Positions 29,301 through 32,677 of a stretch of 32,677 nucleotides of DNA are shown here, in pieces. Within the stretch, counting starts at the first letter, position 1. The number at the start of each line of letters is the position of its first letter. The translations under genes were made by a program, and so were the position numbers. The notes under the pieces are model-generated. The model did no database searches, was not told the origin of the DNA, and saw only the letters and a list, made by a program, of their open reading frames with translations. The stretch spans positions 1 to 32,677 of the forward strand of contig JACPZS010000196.1 in the NCBI GenBank assembly GCA_016195385.1. Direction: 5' to 3'. The DNA comes from Verrucomicrobiota bacterium. GTDB taxonomy: Bacteria > Verrucomicrobiota > Verrucomicrobiia > Limisphaerales > JACPZS01.

Positions 29301-31680
29301 AGGTCAGCGGAACGGTGTAGGTGCCGGTGAAACTGGCGGACGCGCCGGGTGCTAGCGTGGCTACTGAGAACACAACCGTGTTCGTCGCCGGACGATCGCT
29401 GACCACGACGACATTGCTCAGAGTGATATTGCCGCCATTGCTGACGGTGCCACCGAAGGTCAAAGACCCGCCAGGCGCCACAGTGTTGGTCGGGCAAGTG
29501 ACCGTTACAAATATCTGAGGTGCAGTCAGGATCGGACAGGTGGACGTAACCGAGTCGGTGACCGCCACACCACAGAGGCTCGTCGCCTGAGCGGTCGAAG
29601 TGCTGGTGACAGCGCAGACATTTGCACCGACTGTCAAGCTGCCGGTAAACGTGGCCGATGCGCCGGGTGCCAGCGAGGCCGCCGTGAAGATTGGAGTAGT
29701 CCCGCTGCGGTTATTGACCACAACCACATTGGTGACCGTAATGTCGCCTGTGTTGCGAACGGTGCCGCTAAATGTCAGCACGCCACCCGGCCCCACTGCG
29801 GTCACTGGACAGATCTGCGTGATGGCGATGCGCGGAGTCGTTAACAAAGTGCAGATTGCGGATGCGCTCCGGGAAACCACGACCGAAGTGCAGGCATCAC
29901 TGCCACTGGCGGCCACCGTGCTGCTGACCGAGCACGCGTTGATCGGCGCGGTGAAGCTCGCCGTAAAATTGGCGGACGCTCCCGGCGCAAGGGTCGGCAC
30001 GGTCAGCACGGTGCTGGGCGAGGATTGGCTATCGACGACCACCACGTTGTTCAACGTGACGTTGCCGGGGTTGCTGACGACGCCGGTGTAGGTGATCAGC
30101 GCGCCGGTGGCGACGGCCACGGCCGGGCAGTTCAGTGTGATCGCAATCTGCGGCGCGGTGGTGACCCCACAAGTGACCACGGCGGTGGCCGTGACTGCGA
30201 CGGCCGTGCAGAGGTCATGGCCCGTGGCGATGACTGTAGTGGTGACCGCGCAGGCGTTGAGCAATGGAACGGTATAGGTGCCAGTGAAGTTCGCTGAAGC
30301 GCCAGGAGCCAAAGTGGCGACCGTGAACACCGTCGTGTTCGCCACGGGGCGGTCACTTACCACGACGACGTTCTTCAGGGTGATGTCGCCGGTGTTCCGC
30401 ACTGTGCCGGCGTAACTCTGCACGCCGCCGGGCGCTACGATGTTGGTCGAACAGACCGTGGTGACACTGATCTGCGGCGTGGTGAGGATAGGACAAGTCG
30501 CACTGGCGGTGCTCGTGACCGGCACGCCGCAGGTACTCGTCGCGCTGGCGGTCAAGGCGCTCGTGGTGGAGCAATTAGTCGGTGCCAGGTAACTGCCGTT
30601 GAAATTGGCCACTGCGCCGGGTGCCAGCGAAGCCAGAGTGAACACGGGCGTATTGGGAGCCGGTTGATCATCAACCACTACGATGCTGGTCAACGTCACA
30701 TTGCCGGTGTTGCTGACGCTGCCTGAAAAAGTGAGCAACTGACCTGGAGAGACTGGTTGGGGAGGGCAGACTTTGGTCACTTTGATGCCGGGCGTTAGAA
30801 CCTCCGAGCAGGTAGTAGTGGCAGAACTTGTCACCGTCCTGGGATGAGTTGTGAATTGATCAATGCCTTGGGCAACCAGCGTGGCCGTGCTTGGGCTGCA
30901 AGGATTCAAAGGAACCCAGCTTCCGCTAAATGAAGCGACCTGGCCGCGGGCGAGATTCGTGATGAACGTAACCGGGAATTGCCCGCCGTTGACAAAATTC
31001 GTGACCGTCACGCCCACCAGAGTGTTGTTGCCGCAATTGGTGACCGTGCCGGTGAAAGTGATCGCGCCGTTTTCTCCGACACTGCCGACGCATTGTACAC
31101 CGATTTGGATGCAGGGCCGGCTCACTTCTGTGTTCACCCCTTGATTGCCGCCGCCCTGGCTGTCGGTAGCGTTCTGGTGAATAATGCCGGTGTCGCTGGC
31201 CGTGGCGCGCACCGTGTCATCGGATTGAATGTCCTGAGCGCGGACGACATAACTGACGACATTGGGGTAGAAATCCGACTGCCCGCTAGACAACGCCGTG
31301 CGCACCAATGTGATCGGGTGCGAAACTCCGTCGGGCGTGACCACGAACGCCTGTATCGCCGTGGCATCGCAGACAACTGGCCCGGTGCCCGTGCCATTGA
31401 ACACGGTCACGCTGTAATTGAGCGTGTCTCCAATGTGGACGTCCGCAGTATCCGTAAAGAGCAAAATTCCCAAACCGCTCCCCGTGCAACCGATCGGACT
31501 CTCGTGGGCGCGGGCTGAAGGCGCGCCAAATATAAGCAAAAGTAGCGCCGCTAGCAACGCCACCCAAACGTAGAGTTCGCTCGGTTTGCGCCAAACGAAT
31601 AATGTCGCCTTGCTTTGGGACGAATTTCTTGATGGTTGAACGGTAACATTCGGCTTGAGATATTGGATGGAAGTATTCAT
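26359..31680 (-). CDS. Giant secreted DUF11/CARDB-like repeat protein with an inserted LamG domain
   Basis: The 1773-residue precursor has a signal peptide (core VWVALLAALLLLIFGAPSARA, cleavage near residue 58). After an Ig-like start (60-185) come about 12 Cys-containing beta-sandwich repeats of about 100 residues, each with a core such as PGIAITLACPALAVAPGG, then GNITLNNV, then SLAPGASVNFT; each carries about four Cys that may form disulfides. A LamG/concanavalin-like domain (about 985-1200; GLVGYWALDE, WTIGARDGGADRFFNGIIDE) is inserted inside repeat 8. The C-terminus (about 1693-1773) is Fn3-like and ends with RFYRIMVVQE, a form of ending I associate with exported verrucomicrobial proteins. 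A surface or extracellular structural or adhesive role is likely. A palindromic operator and a TATTAT -10 box lie upstream. Confidence 0.9.
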   Translation of the reverse strand: MNTSIQYLKPNVTVQPSRNSSQSKATLFVWRKPSELYVWVALLAALLLLIFGAPSARAHESPIGCTGSGLGILLFTDTADVHIGDTLNYSVTVFNGTGTGPVVCDATAIQAFVVTPDGVSHPITLVRTALSSGQSDFYPNVVSYVVRAQDIQSDDTVRATASDTGIIHQNATDSQGGGNQGVNTEVSRPCIQIGVQCVGSVGENGAITFTGTVTNCGNNTLVGVTVTNFVNGGQFPVTFITNLARGQVASFSGSWVPLNPCSPSTATLVAQGIDQFTTHPRTVTSSATTTCSEVLTPGIKVTKVCPPQPVSPGQLLTFSGSVSNTGNVTLTSIVVVDDQPAPNTPVFTLASLAPGAVANFNGSYLAPTNCSTTSALTASATSTCGVPVTSTASATCPILTTPQISVTTVCSTNIVAPGGVQSYAGTVRNTGDITLKNVVVVSDRPVANTTVFTVATLAPGASANFTGTYTVPLLNACAVTTTVIATGHDLCTAVAVTATAVVTCGVTTAPQIAITLNCPAVAVATGALITYTGVVSNPGNVTLNNVVVVDSQSSPSTVLTVPTLAPGASANFTASFTAPINACSVSSTVAASGSDACTSVVVSRSASAICTLLTTPRIAITQICPVTAVGPGGVLTFSGTVRNTGDITVTNVVVVNNRSGTTPIFTAASLAPGASATFTGSLTVGANVCAVTSTSTAQATSLCGVAVTDSVTSTCPILTAPQIFVTVTCPTNTVAPGGSLTFGGTVSNGGNITLSNVVVVSDRPATNTVVFSVATLAPGASASFTGTYTVPLTFPLNACSVIVNVTATGRDICSANIVTNIASGTCPITTTPGIAITLACPALAVAPGGLITYTGTVSNPGNITLNNVTVIDLQASPSTVLTLPSLAPGASVNFTASFTAPADACSVTSAVTASGSDACTAAVVTDSKSTTCPLVTTPLLALTQNCPVNLVGPGGIVTYTGSVKNAGNITLSNVVVFGSQSALNTGPGAPSTAGLVGYWALDEANGGGAGDSSGFGNNGSIINASRVAGQSGNALSFNGVNTSVSIPNTASLDITGPITMSAWVNPQSMAGKQNILAHGYTKAPDQNASVYLRINDGQYEVGTWNNAVQPTASAAIPSSDLGIFVHLAGVYDGSAWTIYRNGVALNTVAGIGAVPVNAQWTIGARDGGADRFFNGIIDEVRLYNRALSAAEILALAGQATTTDSSTPVFTIATLAPGTIANFTVSYLVPANGNCTFTSSLTANGNDTCTGSRVAATTTSTCTLVTAPGIQVTQVCSTTAVLPGGTLNYTGTVINTGNVTLNNIVVINDRSGSTPIFTAASLAPGATATFTGSYVTHTDCCVDSSTVTASGRDVCTGVAVADTATRTCPLLTLPKIVVTKVCPPKFDQPGTLNWNLPGELLHYSGTVSNAGNIALINVTVENDRSGTGLPILGPITLAAGEFVDYYATYILAEDFCGTDTVTARGLDSCTAAPVVSSVTTTCPIMTTPRIAVIQNCPAQPTPPGGTHTYTGTVINSGDGTLNNVFVVIDQPAHNTPVIGPISLAPGERKDFTGSYIVALNCCTTMDTVSVRGQDRCSGSNVVATATVICPLLTTPRITVTRVCPTTPVSVGGLYVFTGLVSNTGDVVLTNVFVFSNQPNPNTALLGPIELAPGESEEFTGSYTVVAGTDPAADTVTARGMDTCQARTISATANCSGPIQLNTPMITSVTLANGMATVSWTATPGTTYCLQSKGGARDAWINLPGNVTASGATASKNDSMGSIQQRFYRIMVVQE
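26600..31100 (-). repeat. About 12 Ig-like coding repeats, with a three-unit block duplicated
   Basis: Repeats 2-3-4 and 5-6-7 match pairwise better than adjacent repeats do: units 3 and 6 share VVVVSDRP-ANT and the YTVPL start; units 4 and 7 share SPSTVLT and NFTASFTAP; units 2 and 5 share the CGV-VT...TCPILT ending. Repeat 8 resembles repeat 5 (VGPGG-VT) but carries the LamG insertion. This indicates tandem duplication of a three-unit block. Confidence 0.7.
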
Positions 31681-31787
31681 GGTTTCTATTTGCTATCTGT
31701 TTGGGGCGAGTCCAGTGATTGACGCTGGCGGTTGCGCGCCAACCGAATTTTCTTGCTTTGGAAAAGCATTAGGTTTTTCACGGCGCG

Positions 31788-31793
31788 ATAATA
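31788..31793 (-). promoter_or_regulatory. Candidate -10 box of the giant repeat-protein operon
   Basis: TATTAT on the minus strand, 107 bp ahead of the start codon and 21 bp after the palindrome copy at 31815. Confidence 0.45.
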
Positions 31794-31814
31794 AGTGAAA
31801 TCGCCTCGACTTCT

Positions 31815-31851
31815 CTATGGGGTGTTTCCCTATCAGGTGTTCACCCCCCAT
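31815..31851 (-). promoter_or_regulatory. Operator-like element, copy 4 (two adjoining half-related sites)
   Basis: CTATGGGGTGTTTCCCTAT is followed at once by CAGGTGTTCACCCCCCAT. The first part has the common left half; the second has the GGTGTTCACC core of copy 3. Two sites may be bound side by side. It lies upstream of the gene for the 1773-residue protein. Confidence 0.6.
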
Positions 31852-31970
31852 TACTGCCGGAAAGTGATGGTAGAAGATGGGGTTCCGTCGAGGAGAATAA
31901 GCCTGAGAGACGATCCCTTAATTCAAAATGGGATCTCTTGCGAGCGTTGAGGAAGGCTGACGGGATCGAG

Positions 31971-32300
31971 TTACACAACTTGCTCGAAGCACTCCGCGAG
32001 ATCGAATCTACTGCGCGGCCCGACGAACTGATCGGCGACCTGACCCCGGCGTAACAGCAGCAGCGTGGGGATGGCGCGAACACCGTATTCGGCAGCCAGA
32101 GCCGGTTGCTCGTCGATGTTGACCTTGGCGATTTTGACGCGCTCTTCGTATTGATCAGCGAGTTCCTCCAGAGCCGGCGCGATTGTTTTGCAAGGACCAC
32201 ACCACTCAGCCCAAAAATAGACGAGCACGGGGGCCGAGGATTGAAGCACTTCTGTCGAGAAGTTATCCTCAGTCAAAGTTACCACGATGGATAATGTCAT
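31971..32300 (-). CDS. trxA: Thioredoxin
   Basis: A 109-residue thioredoxin-fold protein with the active site WAEWCGPC (Cys34 and Cys37), the buried-Asp/Lys region [15 protein letters not shown] and the cis-Pro loop [12 protein letters not shown]. It reduces cytoplasmic disulfides using NADPH through thioredoxin reductase. ATG 32300 gives the usual length; a GTG at 32327 would add 9 residues (MEIFHLNNY). No signal peptide is present, so it is cytoplasmic. It is not clearly part of an operon; the giant gene starts 290 bp downstream on the same strand behind its own promoter. Confidence 0.93.
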   Translation of the reverse strand: MTLSIVVTLTEDNFSTEVLQSSAPVLVYFWAEWCGPCKTIAPALEELADQYEERVKIAKVNIDEQPALAAEYGVRAIPTLLLLRRGQVADQFVGPRSRFDLAECFEQVV

Positions 32301-32403
32301 ATAATTATTGAGGTGAAAAATTTCCACGTCGTCTAATAAATGTTGCTTTGCGGTTTAATGCGGACGGCAGAAATTGCACGCCCTGGTACAAGGAGGAATT
32401 ATC

Positions 32404-32490
32404 ATGGCTGCAAACCATCAGCTGATGGCCGGCTTCACTCGTTTCTCAGCACGGCTCTTTTCGCTGGCTCACAATGTCAGTAGTGCCTAG
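32404..32490 (+). CDS. Possible very short peptide gene with a strong ribosome-binding site
   Basis: A 28-codon frame (MAANHQLMAGFTRFSARLFS, then LAHNVSSA) follows an excellent Shine-Dalgarno sequence (AAGGAGG at 32390-32396, 7 bp before the ATG). The peptide is amphipathic with no recognisable family. Its last 45 bp overlap the 3' end of the receiver gene on the opposite strand. It may be a real small protein, a leader peptide or the remnant of a longer gene. Confidence 0.35.
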   Translation: MAANHQLMAGFTRFSARLFSLAHNVSSA

Positions 32491-32677
32491 AACATTTCTC
32501 ACCGTTTCCAACAACTCGTCCGGCGCAAAGGGCTTTGGCAGTGTGGCCGCAAGTTGAAGCGAAAGCTTTTGATCTAATTCAACCTTGGAAATTGTGCCTG
32601 ACACGAGGATGATCGGCAGGTTCATGCGCGCGAACCGCAGCCGTTTGATCAAGTCGATGCCTGACAGTTTTGGCATG
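32446..32677 (-). CDS. Response-regulator receiver domain, C-terminal part (runs off the right edge)
   Basis: The last 76 residues of a receiver domain, beginning MPKLSGIDLIKRLR (the sequence that follows the phospho-accepting Asp in helix 3/loop) and containing the switch Thr in ILVSGT and the invariant Lys in LPKPFAPDELL. The phospho-acceptor Asp is expected just outside the window. The protein ends about 15 residues after the domain, so no output domain follows: it is either a stand-alone CheY-like regulator or the last domain of a hybrid kinase. It cannot itself bind DNA. Confidence 0.85.
   Translation of the reverse strand, partial: MPKLSGIDLIKRLRFARMNLPIILVSGTISKVELDQKLSLQLAATLPKPFAPDELLETVRNVLGTTDIVSQRKEPC

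Noticed and set aside
28800-30300. Plus-strand frames opposite the giant repeat gene
   Set aside because: Their own repetition simply mirrors the repeats on the coding strand.
26359-31680. A polymorphic toxin with SUKH immunity
   Set aside because: The C-terminus of the giant protein is an Fn3-like segment with no nuclease or other toxin motif, so the toxin idea has no direct support.

Overview
This window looks like a chromosomal segment of a Verrucomicrobiota bacterium, probably of the Pedosphaera/Limisphaerales type. The pointers are prepilin leaders with a [10 protein letters not shown] core, a sigma-70-like factor with the form typical of that phylum, two very large secreted mosaic proteins, and several small hypotheticals of a kind I associate with these genomes. 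The taxonomic call is inference; there is no rRNA or other marker gene here.

Left part (1-3400): the start of an IS5/IS1182-type transposase runs off the left edge, next to a prepilin-type gene whose 3' end looks replaced. A VapBC toxin-antitoxin pair follows, then a broken second prepilin leader, a hypothetical secreted or virion-like protein, an unusual block of 21-bp tandem repeats coding heptads, and an ECF-like sigma factor. Centre-left (3400-12770): a decayed copy of the lpdA 3' end, a 1.9-kb-codon secreted mosaic protein (calcium-binding repeats, Ig-like domains, LVIVD propeller, RCC1 propeller), then on the minus strand a pyruvate/2-oxoacid dehydrogenase operon (E2, a small membrane protein, E3). 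Centre (12990-16600): a small basic protein, a NYN-LOTUS RNA-binding/nuclease-type protein, a YgdR-like lipoprotein, the riboflavin genes ribD-ribE, and tRNA-Leu(CAG).

Accessory island (about 16605-20900): a compact integrated element. It holds a tyrosine integrase, two excisionase-like HTH proteins, two hypotheticals (one a possible OB-fold/ssDNA-binding protein) and a HUH-motif rolling-circle replication initiator. Perfect 12-bp stem-loops separate its last three genes, and a gene-free, hairpin-rich GC-rich stretch follows the initiator. No capsid, coat or conjugation gene is visible, so it resembles a minimal integrative plasmid, phage satellite or filamentous-phage relative.

Right part (21200-32677): all recognisable genes are on the minus strand and look like an envelope/stress cluster: an Lmo0937-like peptide, an alanine-rich LEA-like protein, MlaD and MlaE, an entericidin lipoprotein, a DUF3309 peptide, a SUKH protein, a DUF1573 protein, a 1773-residue secreted repeat protein with an inserted LamG domain, thioredoxin and a truncated response-regulator receiver. 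A palindrome of the form ATGGGGT-N4-ACCCCAT lies upstream of four of these transcription units, in two or three cases 19-21 bp before a good -10 box. This suggests that one regulator controls the small stress peptides, the Mla-like genes and the giant surface protein together.
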